Source: Prostheceraeus crozeri | Lineage: Eukaryota > Platyhelminthes > Polycladida > Euryleptidae | Direction: 5' to 3' | Length of the DNA stretch: 64,000 bases | NCBI GenBank assembly: GCA_907163375.1 | Contig: CAJQUW010011534.1 | Coordinates: forward strand, 124,001-188,000 | Shown: one piece after another, positions 12,601 through 25,100 of the stretch | Layout of the letters: the number at the start of each line of letters is the position of its first letter | How positions within the stretch are numbered: position 1 is the stretch's first letter | The notes under the pieces: model-generated | Databases searched by the model: none | Told to the model about the DNA's origin: nothing | Seen by the model: only the letters and a program-made list of their open reading frames with translations | Position numbers and translations under genes: made by a program

Positions 12601-15600
12601 GTGGCCGTTGAAATCGCCAAGACCTAGCACCAGCTCGTCACTTCCCTGCACCTCCCACTCGCTTGCCATTTCGTCATAGAAACGATCTTTCTCAAAATCT
12701 GGTCTGCCACATTGCGGGGCATAGCCACAAACCACGCGCACAACTTCAGCTTCGAAGGCCATCACCATTCCCATCACCCTATCGCTCCGTCTTCGAACTT
12801 CCACAACCTTCTCACACAATTCCTCCTTCACCACAACTTGTATCTTCGTCCTTTGACGCCAACGAAGCGGGCTCCTTCACCTCTCCACCGCACCTCTTGC
12901 AGACAGCAAACATCCACATTCCTTTTTCTCAGCTCTTCACAGACTTCGGTTCCTCTTCCACGAAAGCTTCCGACATTCCAACTGCCAAACCTCACCCCTA
13001 AACCTTTGCAAATTGATCCGGAGATTCTTCGCACCCCCTGCCCATTGAAGAGCTGCCGGGAACTGGGGGCCATTACATTTCTTGCACAGTTCATGAGGAT
13101 TTGTTGGAGCCTTGTTTTCTACGAGGAGCATGCCCTTGCTTACCCTCAACCTCGGTTTTACGACATGAGTTGTCCATGGAGCATTTGATATCGAAGTGTC
13201 CATCTCCTGGGCTGATTGCCTTCACCACGGCTAGCGAGCTCACCCTGCCCGTTTTCCACTCTCCCCTTCTCCTCTAACCTTAACCGACGACTTGCTTGGC
13301 ACAAGCACTTCAACAGCAGGAGTGGAGACCAGGACTACCAGCGGGACATATCCGGTGCCATCGGGCCCAGACCTGGGGTAAGGTGCTACTCCTCCTCCTG
13401 CCATTGGTGATGCATCCGTTGTCCAGGGCCTGCTCTGCTGCTCCTAGCCACGCAGACACACCAAACACACATCACACTCCTAAAACAGATAGATCTCAGC
13501 ATTTATAAAAACCATACCAAGATCTACTGAGAGTCATTTGATCTAGGCCTGTGTTCGAGTGTGACAGTGCTACTTAAGCAGCCACAACCCAAAGCAGCCA
13601 AGCTTTGACTATGATGTATGAAATAAAGATGATAGGTGGTTTTGATAAGAATCAACGTCGTTAATTGTCGCATGAAAATGTGGGTAGAGAGTAAATAAGA
13701 CTTTTCATTTAATCAAATTGCTTGTTTATCCCAATCCATCACAATGTTTAACGCAGGCATCTTCAACACATGATCAAGAAATTTTTACATTATGAAATTA
13801 TCGTGAGATATACCGGAGGTACCGGTTAACCGCTTATATTCTAACTCCATCTGCATCTAGACGCTGATGCTATTGAGATTGACGGACTTTAATTTGGAGC
13901 GTGGTGATGCTTTATCGCAGATACCCTTCCTGCCGACTTCCAATGACACGTTCGGAGCTCGACCTTCGGACCGAAAGATCGCTGGCCAAGCACTTGACGA
14001 TTGTGCCACGGAGACCCCAGATTTCTCTTTGAGACTCTTAGATTTGCGTTTGCAGTAAGCTTTTCTTCGCTCTCTGACTTTTGTTTGTGAATAGCTGTTA
14101 CCGTGTAAAGTTTGATTTTCAGTCATGCCATAAACTCATCATTATTCCGTCAACTAGATAAAAAAGTGTTCAGTTCACATGGTCAGGAATACCACACCGA
14201 CTACATGATGCCGCCAGCACAGCCGTGTGGATAGAGCACTTATATAGCCTTCTAACTGACTTGCGCTCGAATCCTGGTGAGACGAGTTGCGGTCAGGAAG
14301 ATAGAATGTTAGCGTTCATGTGGAGCTCCTTTGCGTCGGTTAATCATCACAAACTCAACAACTGTTCGCTGAAGCATCTATTTATTAACACTAGACGCTT
14401 CTACACAAGAGAACCCCACAATTTGTCCTTTTCAGTACTATCAACGAATTTCAATAATGCGCAAGTAATTGTTTATATTTTCTATTATTTCCTTGTACGC
14501 ACGTTTCCGAGAGAATGCCACAATATTTCCTTTTCAAGACTATCAATAATTTTCAATAACGCGCAAGTAGTTTTTTTATTTTTTCTAATATGTCATTTTC
14601 TTTGAACACACCTACAGGAAAATGAAGCGATTACCATACAATATTTCATTATATACTTTATGAGACAAAATGAGTGTCAAAAAATGGCCAATGTTTTCCA
14701 TTGATTACCCAAAACGGGAAAGAAGTGAGAAACAATGCGTTACGAACTCAACCGCCTACTGACTGTATTGCTGGTTGCATTCAACCGCGTTCCATAACAC
14801 CGTCTAAGTGTACAGGAGGGGCTGGTGACAATTACGCAAGTGATTAATAGCCCCTCAACACACAGCCATTCACATGAACTTGTTCTCATGCAACAACTGC
14901 AGTCCTCATTAATTCTGCATGAGTTAACCGGCAGCAGTCAAATGATTTGTTTTGTTTGAGGCTTAGCGGATTTCTTAGATGAAAGTCAAATGGTCAAGTA
15001 TTGACGGAAACTTCAAACTGGCAATCTGCCATCCATTTTCATGGCTGTTATTACCATTCTTAAAAGGGCAGATTCAACACCGATTTTTATGAATTCAATA
15101 CCAAGGGAATTGATCATGAGATGCCATCAGAACACACTTCCTTAAAGTTGTGGTCACTAAATAAATTCATTCCTCAAGCTTTCGATTAATCTGTCTAAAT
15201 TGCTGGCTTCCAATCGTCTCCCCTTTTCAATGCAAAATGAAGCTGAATGAATAACTTAGGATTCGACTTGTTACAAGAAAGTCTATCAAATTACTATTCT
15301 AGTGCTACCTGCTAATCTATTAGGTGCACGGCGTTGAAAATCCTTTAATGCGTTGAGAGAATGATCTTGGCGGGAGATCTGTTAGAGGTGCGATGTCGAA
15401 AATAACTCGCTAGTCAATGATTCAGTGGCAAAGGTTCCGGCTTGATCTTCCTAGAAATCAGTGGACCTCACTGAACCGTTTCAAGCCCGTGTGACAGCTC
15501 CCTACATCGTTGGGGCGCTTAGGAGCACCTGCATGCGTCTGCCCATTCACTTCCTGCGTTCATAGGGGACTGAAAAGTCTACAGTCGGCCCTGGCGATGC

Positions 15601-18600
15601 CATCGCGTGGCTCGATAATGTAAGGCGATTCAAGACAAAATTCGGCAGGGAATGTTCACATGTTAGGATCAGTGGCGTCAATTTGTGTTTATGATTGGGG
15701 GGGGGGGGGATGAGCCATATTTGACATGATTATGCGTGATGAAAAATCTTTTGATATATTTAGTTGGAGCAAAGGGCCTATGGTTAAACTACTGTCATGT
15801 GTTTCATATCTGTTGGGTCATGTATTCACATTTATTATCAGTTGATTATCTCTATAAGCTGAAAACTTGCGGAGAATATACTTGTAATGTACTTGTAAAT
15901 TGATCCAGAACGAATAGATGTCGTTAAATCATTCACTGTGAAGAAAAACTAACTCGTTGCAACCATGCATCAATTTCATTGTATCGTGGTTACATCAGGG
16001 ATACAATGTATAGTCAGGATACAATGTATAAAAAACACAAGTCCAAAAGTAATTTTGAAAATGAAGAATAGCTGTCAGGCATTTTAATATCTCGTGTTGC
16101 CATACCTAGTATCAATAACAATCAAGTATATTGTGCCAATAATATTGCATTACTCATGATGTATTTACACATGTTTCCATATTATCACATTATGACAGCG
16201 GATTTTGCTCAAAACGACGTATAAGATTGAGATAAATGTAGCCGTCTCACAAATTTATTTCTCATACAAAATTGCTAAAAATCATCATTTATGCCTGTTA
16301 GACGGGTGATGTATCGATATGATCGGTGATGATCGGTTCTAGAAAGAAAGATGAGAAACACATGTTACATAACGGATTATGCTTGTGAAAAACTTTGCAC
16401 TTATCTCCATGAAACAGCAGACCTGTACTGCTTCAGCAATCAATCATGAAGTTTGTCTCAACCTGTTAGTTGACTCAAGGAATATAGGAAATCAGTGTTT
16501 ATACCCGCCGCTCTTTGGTCAACATCCCGTCGGGTGTAACACTTACGGTCACTCCTGAAGTGTCTATTGATAAGACTTCATCTGTTTAACGCGTCAGATA
16601 AACACCTTCATTCATTGTTGCAGGTGTGGACGTGGTTAAAGAATTCCTCAATTAAGAAAACGTGTATAATACGGATCGGATGCGCCTCCCACACACACGA
16701 GAAATTAGAGGCGCACGGCTTAGAAAATGACTTAAATTAAATGCTAGTTATTACTGACAAGAAATTGGAAAAACTCAATACTCCCAAATTGTGAATGTCC
16801 GAATTTTTTTGGGGGGGGGGATAAATACATTGCTCATCCCCGAGCTGTCATTATTGGGGGGGGCATGCATCCCCCGCATCCCCCCGGGATTGACGCCCAT
16901 GGTTAGGATATTACGTAAATGGCCTCGGCGTCTTGAGAGACAACCAGGAAAAAGTGGAGCCGATCAGAGTCGTCATCGTGTGTCGGAGGAACTTCGGCAA
17001 TCTGTAGTTGATTCGCTACATGATGAGCCATGCAGTTCTCAAAGAAAAGCGTCCCGTGAGGTCGGCGTCTCTTTGCCATCGGTCAATCGCATTCTCAAAA
17101 ATGACTTCATCTGTGGAAATTCACTCCTGTTCACGAGTTGAAACACACAGAGTCGCAGACTACCCAAAACAGTTACTCTTCTGTTCCCATATCATTCAAC
17201 GCGAAGAGCGACCGAATCGAAGTAATAACAGTCTTCAGCGACGAGGCCAGTTTCCACCTAAAAGGGCAAAGTGAACCTGCATAACTCACTTTGCTGACAA
17301 TCTAAACTCTGTGCGAGAGCGATTTTGGATGATCCTATTTTCTCCTTATATGACAACTGACAGCTCTACAGCTGATGCACTCTCTGTTCATAGCAAGCGA
17401 CTATTTTCAACTGACATCACAGGTTTACCATCTGAACTAGCGTTTCCTGCGAACACGACTCTCCCAGGCAATGACTTTAACTTGCCATTCAGATGATTGA
17501 ATGATTTGTCATCTATTTCAATTCGTTCTGATAATAAGTAAATCAAAATGGATATTAATCATATAATCCTCCCTTTGTTGAAGTTCTCTTTAGTGAACAG
17601 TACGATTGATTATGAAACCGATAATACTAACTCTTCCATAACAAAGAATTCTTAGCATTCTTTCAAAATCAGCACCATGTTCCTCATGTTATTATCACGA
17701 AATGCTGAGATTATCTACTCCCGACTGTGATCATGAGTCAATCAGATTTATTCCTTCCTACAGTTTCAAGACGTCTGCCTCACAAGTACAGTTGTTGGAC
17801 AAAGCCATTATCGTGTCATTATCGAGAGTGCAGGCCGCCCTGATGCACTCTGCGCGGTGTAATCAGTCAAGTAGAGAACTCTTTACATCGATTGTTCTCA
17901 ATAACTACCAAGACATGGATGCATATCAACAAATTGCGACTTCTCTCTTCGTGCAGATTCATGAAGTTCACGGTAGAAACGATAATTGAAAGCTAAATGA
18001 AAATTCCTTAATTGATTTACAATTGATGCAGAGTTCCTCTGTTTGTGAGAAATTTGTGAAATTTGTGAAATTCTTACATGCCATTTGCAAACATTTTGAC
18101 CGCAAACATATCCACTGCTATTATTGGTTGTAAATGTGGCCAACATTCTCCAATATTAAAAACAAGGCAGTAATATGCCATAACTCGCAAATTCCTTTAG
18201 TTTCGTTAAAGGAAAGAATGGAGAGAATAAGATACCGATACAGAAATCCAATCCGAACAAAAATTAGAAGATTGCTAAATGAATTACATAGATGAAATTT
18301 ACGTAAATAGAAAAGATATCGAAGGCAGCATTAAATGCAAATACGTGATTGTCGATGAGAGATCAACTACGTCATTGTAAGATTGACCACCAATGGCGCT
18401 GGACGCCGAAGATCTGTCTGAATTTAAACATCAAATTACATCGACGACCTAAAGCTGATTGTGGAGTTTTGACCTTACATATTTCCAGCTACCTAAATGA
18501 TCATCAATGATATAATTGATAAGATCCTTCTGATAAGAAAAGATGCAGTAAGTCCTATGAAGAATGTCATGCAATACTGGAAAAGAGAAGGAGATCGCCG

Positions 18601-19153
18601 TTGAGGCTGTTCCCAACCTTATCCGCTACTTCAGACAGGCGCGTCGCCAGAACATTTTTTCGGGGGCCAAGTTTTCTGTGACTTAATTGCTATTGCGTAA
18701 TTAACGCAAGTGAAGCATCATGTTACCACTAATTTTTACATTATGCAGATTTTATATATTTTCAAACTTAACATGATTATGCAATATGATTATAATTGTG
18801 ACAACATAATGAAGAGCTTTCGAATTGAGATTACTCACATCTTCGATTTTTTCAAGTGTCTCTAACTCTTTGGACTCTAATTTCAAAAATCAAATTTCAA
18901 ATTTTAAATGTATGCGATTGCATCCAATATCTACAACTGATTCGAACTGGTAAAGCCATAAACCAGGCGATGTAGCCAGCCACCATGGCGAATTTTGAGA
19001 TGCTTATGATCCTTTTAGTCAAAAGTCAAGAAAATTAGCCAAGCATTCTGCATTTCGTTTCTGAAGCAATCGCTTTTAAAGAGAGCAGTGAAACACATGC
19101 TTACACAAAGGATTACTCCCTCAAAACTTTGCAGGCCTGTCTGTCGGATTCAT

Positions 19154-19191
<38 letters not shown>

Positions 19192-22100
19192 ATATTATAT
19201 ATATATATATAGGATCATCTTCTGACTAAGTGAAATACGAATTTTGGTCATTATTCTGCAATACTTGGTCGAAATCCCACTGAGCGCACAAATGTGGACG
19301 TCACTCGTCAAGTGTCTATCATATTGCAAGTAGAAATTCGTCATCAATTAATGTTTACAATTTGCAATGCGCGATCGGAGGAGAAATTTGCAGGGATTGA
19401 CTACGTTAGTTTGGCCACGTGGTAAGAAAGGATGAGACAGAGTGGATCAGAAAAGTTATGTGGATGGAAACAGATGGGAAAGGAGGAGCAGGAAGACAAA
19501 AGAAGACCTGGGAAAAAGTGGTGAAAGATGACCTCAAACGTGTTGGAGCCCAGGAAGTGGACGCCTGGATCAACCGAAATGGAAGTCCATACTCAAGCAG
19601 CAAACGTCTAACCTAGCATCTTCTGGAAGAAAAGGACGCAAAAAGGGATGGGTAAGTGAGGATCGACTCCCATGTCTACCTGTGAAGCACATTAGCAAAA
19701 GAAAGTGAAACAGCTCAATCTATTCAAATCATGTCTAGAAATACATGTTTCCCAATGAGCTTTGATGAATGTATGAAACAATCGCTTAACTGATTCAAGG
19801 GAACATCAGTCATAATGAGAATGAGCACGCTCAGCGCCCAATCTCGCTCATTCACAATTCATGCTCTAGTGTAAAAAAAACGAGACGGAGATTTTATGTA
19901 ATCCGCTCATAAAATAGGTTTTGCCGATTGAGTTCCGCGCTAAATAATAATTTCTTTGTTATCTCTTAAGATTCAGATCAATCAGATACCTTTGCTCAGA
20001 TTTTGGCGCGCCGCCCGACAGGGTAAATGACGGAAGCGCACATTATCAGAAATTAGGACTTTCATTTTTTCGACGCGGCCTCGGCGCCGGGGGAGCATGC
20101 CCGGTAGCCACCTGGCGACGCCACTGACTTAAGACATTTATGTAGAATGTTTTCCGAAAGCTTGACCAGTTGTTTAACATTGATTACAACTTTAAGTTGC
20201 ATCATCTTTATGGGTGCCCACTGAACCAGCAGTGAAGCATGCGTCTTCTGCCAACCAATGCCCCTAAATCTAACTGAGACAATAATTTCCTAAATATGAT
20301 GTCATCAGTGCAATGCGACTGACAGCGCATCCAATGCACGATAGCATGTTTGATGAATTCTTCCAATTTGTGGGCGAATGAGAAACTATTCTTTCAGCGA
20401 TTTTTCACTAGAATTCCATTACACAGTCAAGATAAAGCTGCCAGTCTACGAAATTCAGGTTATTATTTACAGCCCGGGCCAGGCTCTTAAACCCGAGAAT
20501 CGAGAGTAAAGACCGGGTTCGAACCCGGGCGGGCTGCAGGGGCTAGGCCCGGGCTGCGAACCCTTGTGGTGATGGACAGAGACTGTCTTTTCTCTGACTG
20601 AAGACGATCATGGGGTGAAAAGTGCGTCATTATTGGCAGTGTCTCAATGACCTTGACAATCCGCATCACCTCCTGTCGTATCAATAAATGATTATGCATG
20701 CAAGCTGTACAATTCTCATTTCCCTGCAGCTGAGGGAATGATTGACTGATGAGATACTCGTCTATTTTATAACCAAGATAGAGGATCGTGTTTATGAACA
20801 CACTCAAACTTCACTTTCATGAGCTGCTCTTCAACAGTAAGATGTACACTAGACCCATAAATTAGAGACAGACAAGTTCATCAAAGTCAGAGAGGGCGAG
20901 CAGATTTGAAAATTTTCACAATAATTGATTCAACGTTTATGCATGTTTTAGACATCGGAGACTTCAAATATTTTTCTTGCAAATCTTTCATTGGAATCTT
21001 AGTGACTGCATCGCAATTTCAAAATGGCGGCTGATGAAACTGAAGTTGTCACAATGTACACTAGAATTGTTGTGTATTCACCAATTTCACTATGTAATTC
21101 CTTGGCAGCCGTATATGCTGCTCTTTCACGCGCAAGGGAAGACCGCGGATGCGTTTCTTCTCCAACTCATCCCATCACTGTCCCTGGTAGTAGCAGTAAA
21201 GCCTAGCGAACGTCTAGAATTTGAAGAATTATGTATTCATTCCTCTGAAGATTTTCATACAAAACATCAGACTCATAAAGAAATGACACCTTACCTTCTC
21301 TCCGCATTCCGGTCGCCAAACATTTCTCGTAGCGGCAGAACTGACAACGATTACGCTGACGCCGATCGATAACACACTGTCTGTTCTCGCGGCAATGATA
21401 CGTCAAGTCTTTACGGACGGTGCGCTTGAAAAAGCCTTTGCAGCCTTCACAGGAGTAGACGCCATAATGTTTCCCTGAAGCGCGATCCCCACAAATCACA
21501 CACCAGTGTCGCCGACGATCAGCGCTGTCCTGAACGGAGCTCGGTTGAGCCATCATCCCACCTCCACCAGCCGCTGACGTCATATAACCGGCGTGAGGAC
21601 CGACCACGTTGGGTGAGGAGATGTTGGCACCAACCAGCGATATGTCTGCAAGAGAGAAGAACTTTTACTAACGGAAAACAGTCCGACTGCCGCTTTGGCA
21701 CCAACCAGCGATATGTCTGCAAGAGAGAAGCATTTTTGCTATCGGAAAACAATCCGACTGCCGCTTTGGCCCAAGCCAGTGATGTGTCTGCAGAGAGACG
21801 TATTTTTACTATCAGAAAACAATCCGACTTCCGCTTTGGTCCAAGCCAGCAATTTGTCTGCAAGAGAGACGTATTATCGGAAAACAGTCCGACTGCCGCT
21901 TCGGCCCATACGGCTAGACATGAGCTTCCATGAAGCCTGGGATGCCGCGTCAAGACACGTTTGCTTAATTCGCATTTGCAAAATAGAAATCTACAGATAG
22001 TATGTCAAATACTATGCTGTGAGATTTCTATTAATAAGTTGGGAGGAATAAATTATCATTTCCTGCTAAAATGGTCTGAAACATGCTCCGATATGTTCAA

Positions 22101-25100
22101 ATTTCAACTTACAGCACTAAAAAACACTGCCCTAGACTTAACACCGAATCAGACATTATATGCCACGGGAATTGTATTTTCCTGAACACTGTTAGTTTGC
22201 AATAGATGACTATTTACCGATGAACGAAAATTAACCAACACTGGAATACGCAGAGACCTCCGGTATCAAACCTCTCCGCCCATTGTTCGAAATTTGTCAT
22301 CCATGAAGAGCAGACAGTCGTCTCATTTCTCTCCCTCATGAAAAACAAGTTGTACACCGGATGTGCCAACATTCCAACACTTGTACCGAAAGAGCGGAGG
22401 GAAAAGCGGACGATCCTCACTTCATACATTATTCACTCTAGGATCTGACCGAGTTGACTTCGAAGACAATACTTTTTATCACTGACCATCGCGAATGCGG
22501 GGCGCTTGAGGTTTCTAACAAAACATCGCCGAGTCTTTCAAGTCAGCGTTTGTCCCCGTAAGTGTTACCGTTACTGCGGTCAACTCTGTGGACGGTCCAC
22601 AATTATTGCTTGCATCGAAAGTTGGCTTCAAATGCTATCTCAGAGTTAGGATTATAAAAATCAATCCCTTCGCCTAAATCAACTATCTTACTTAACAGAA
22701 GGTGTGTAATAACTCCAATCCAACATAATCCCTCTGTAAATGCATGGCTGCATAGCTGGGTAGAATGATATTGAAATTAATCTTGTCACAGCAACATCTG
22801 CTGAAATGAAAATTAATTGAAACTAGCATCTTTTCACGCCAAAGCTACTACTGTGGTGTCTGGTGTACTTTACATGGATGGCACCCTGAACATCTCAGAA
22901 GTAGGCAGCACGATGAAAAACTGATGGCAGTAGATGTTTCAGACGCCGGCTCAACATATATTCACAAATAATCAAGTGAAAGTAGTTTCATGGTTGCTGA
23001 CAATAATCCATGGACTGATCAGAAGCAACTATCCTTTAACAAGCATTTTAAACCTTTCTTCCTGCATTTGAAAAATCATAAATATACTTTTCGCATAACG
23101 AAATGATGAAGACAGACACTAAATTATTACACTAATGAAGATAGGTACATCGTTTAAAATATAATTCGAACTAACTGCTTAAAATTACCTTAAAATCTGT
23201 CAATTAAAAAAGACCACAAATATGGAGTTCATCCCTTTGACGACCGAAATCTGTGAGTCACCTGAACATTGAACTGCATCAGGCTCCTATCACTGTCATA
23301 ATGACTAGCTACATTAGCTAGTTCAGTTATTTTAGCTTCTATACTACAACGCATAACCTTGAATTACATACTATTAGTACACTACCGATTACTTATGCAT
23401 GTGGATTTTGCAATCTTAGCGGTGGCTGTCACTGTCTTCCTGATGAACAAACATTTTTGGTATTTCTCATACGATGATGAAAATCATCCCAGCAGCGAAT
23501 TATAATTGAATATAATGCTTACTAATTCGAATTATTAATTGAAGTAGTCCTAATCAGGACTGATGGCGTTCTCCAATCCTGAAGTGTACAAATGCAATGC
23601 TACTGCAACCATTGGATAAATCAGTTCTTAAAAGAACTCAATGGAGCCTTCTCGTGGCAACGAATTAGAATTGATCAGCTTTGGCACAATATCTGGTAAA
23701 AATGGAAATATTATGACTTGTAGCACTATTCATTCTTACTGTTTGTATACTAATACCATAGATTCCAAACACTGCCGCATAGGCCTACATGTTCAAAAAA
23801 GACGTCTAATATACTGTACCGACTACAGATGCTGGTAGTGGAAATAAAAAGGTGTTAAGGAAATTTTAAAAAAAAGTTATTTTAAAACAACAGGAGACCA
23901 ATGGATAAAAACTGGAAAAGTGGAGGCAAATCATAGAACTGCAATGATACTACTACACCGATAACAAGTGAAATGCCACGCTGGTTAGCCAATCAAGAAA
24001 AATCAGCCATGCATACGTGTTGCCTTCTCCTCGTGCCACGCATAATTTGGATTGTTGTAGCTGAGCAACTACAAGTTTCATTGTCTGTGCATTACCACTT
24101 CCATACAATCTGTAGGACATTTGTTTTATATCTATGGTTAGCACAAGAGAGTGAAAACCTGTTGTAACTCACATTCCTTGTTAATGAAACATTTGAAATC
24201 ATCGGGTGGTCTGTCACCGGCAAGCAGCAAGAAGAATGGGATATTTACTTCATTCAACTGTCAACATTGCAATCCTTGTCATTTTTTCGATGCAACAATG
24301 GAAAGAAGGGTTCCGTGTACACTATGGAGTTGACATTCCATGTTGACGCAGGTTTGCAGCTTTATTTACTCATTGACAAGTGACAAAATGCCCCACACGC
24401 CATTCACTAACGGCAGCAGCAAGATAGAGACAAAGGCTGCTGTCAGACAGCTGTTGAACATTCCAAGTCCCAATCGGTTGCGGACTGAAGTTGATGTTGG
24501 AGAAGTTATTTACAAGATCAGGGATTTGGAAAGTGGCATGAAATGTGGAATTTCATCCATCTATTCACACTCACAAGACTAGGTTGAAAATGATCTATTT
24601 TCTAGTTCACTCAAGTCAGGGTGGTCGAATCAGATAAACCGTAAAATTCAGGGGTTTCAAGGGTCAAATTTCTTACAAATTCAAGGTTTTGACTTAGATC
24701 AGTGATACGCGTTAAATTATAGATAAAAGTCACAAATGTATATTAATTTCAGAAATATTACGCCTGCTTTTACTCAAGATTGCAAAGGCAGTGAAAAAAA
24801 TGGAGAGGCAAGTAAATGTGGGAGTCAATGCATTTCACTGAGAGCAACCTATTTGATTGACCTCAGTACAAATTAAGCGACAAAAATGGAATTTTAGAAA
24901 GGGAGGGAGTCGATTATATATCCCTCATTATCTAGTCTGAAACTTCTTGATGCTCCTCAGCTCGTTCGATCTACAGTAAATCAATGAGTTGTCCGATGAT
25001 CAGATGATCCATGACAAGAATCTTGAAAATTTATCATAATTTTTAAATATGCACATTTCGACGGCGTTGTCCTCAGTCTGATGCCCCATTTTCGTGATTT

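Larger units (their letters stand above)
9994..13613 (-). mobile_element. Near full-length, broken RTE-like non-LTR retrotransposon
   Basis: About 3.6 kb, GC-richer than its surroundings. In order on the minus strand: a long 5' leader, apurinic-type endonuclease, reverse transcriptase with an embedded C4/HC3-like zinc finger, a short 3' end, and a (GAT)n tail at about 9995-10017. The short 3' UTR ending in a simple repeat fits RTE-related LINEs. Flanking ATGTATGA at 9986-9993 and 13614-13621 is a plausible 8-bp target duplication that sets the ends. The open frame is interrupted once by a frameshifting deletion in the endonuclease and once by an in-frame TGA, so this copy should be dead. Confidence 0.85.

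Noticed and set aside
10054-13508. Many plus-strand open frames over the LINE
   Set aside because: Antisense shadows of GC-rich LINE coding sequence on the minus strand.
14214-14290. Functional tRNA gene
   Set aside because: Box A and B motifs are present but stems do not pair; the same applies to 40918-40996.
19153-19212. TATATA tract as a promoter
   Set aside because: A simple (TA)n microsatellite inside a transposon, with no gene downstream.
20510-20530. tRNA T-loop at CCGGGTTCGAACCCGG
   Set aside because: A perfect palindrome without any D or anticodon arm nearby; coincidental resemblance within a GC-rich patch.
21519-22000. Open frames of 101-144 codons on both strands
   Set aside because: Products of the ~71-bp tandem array and a shadow of the RXR exon 2 sequence in another frame.
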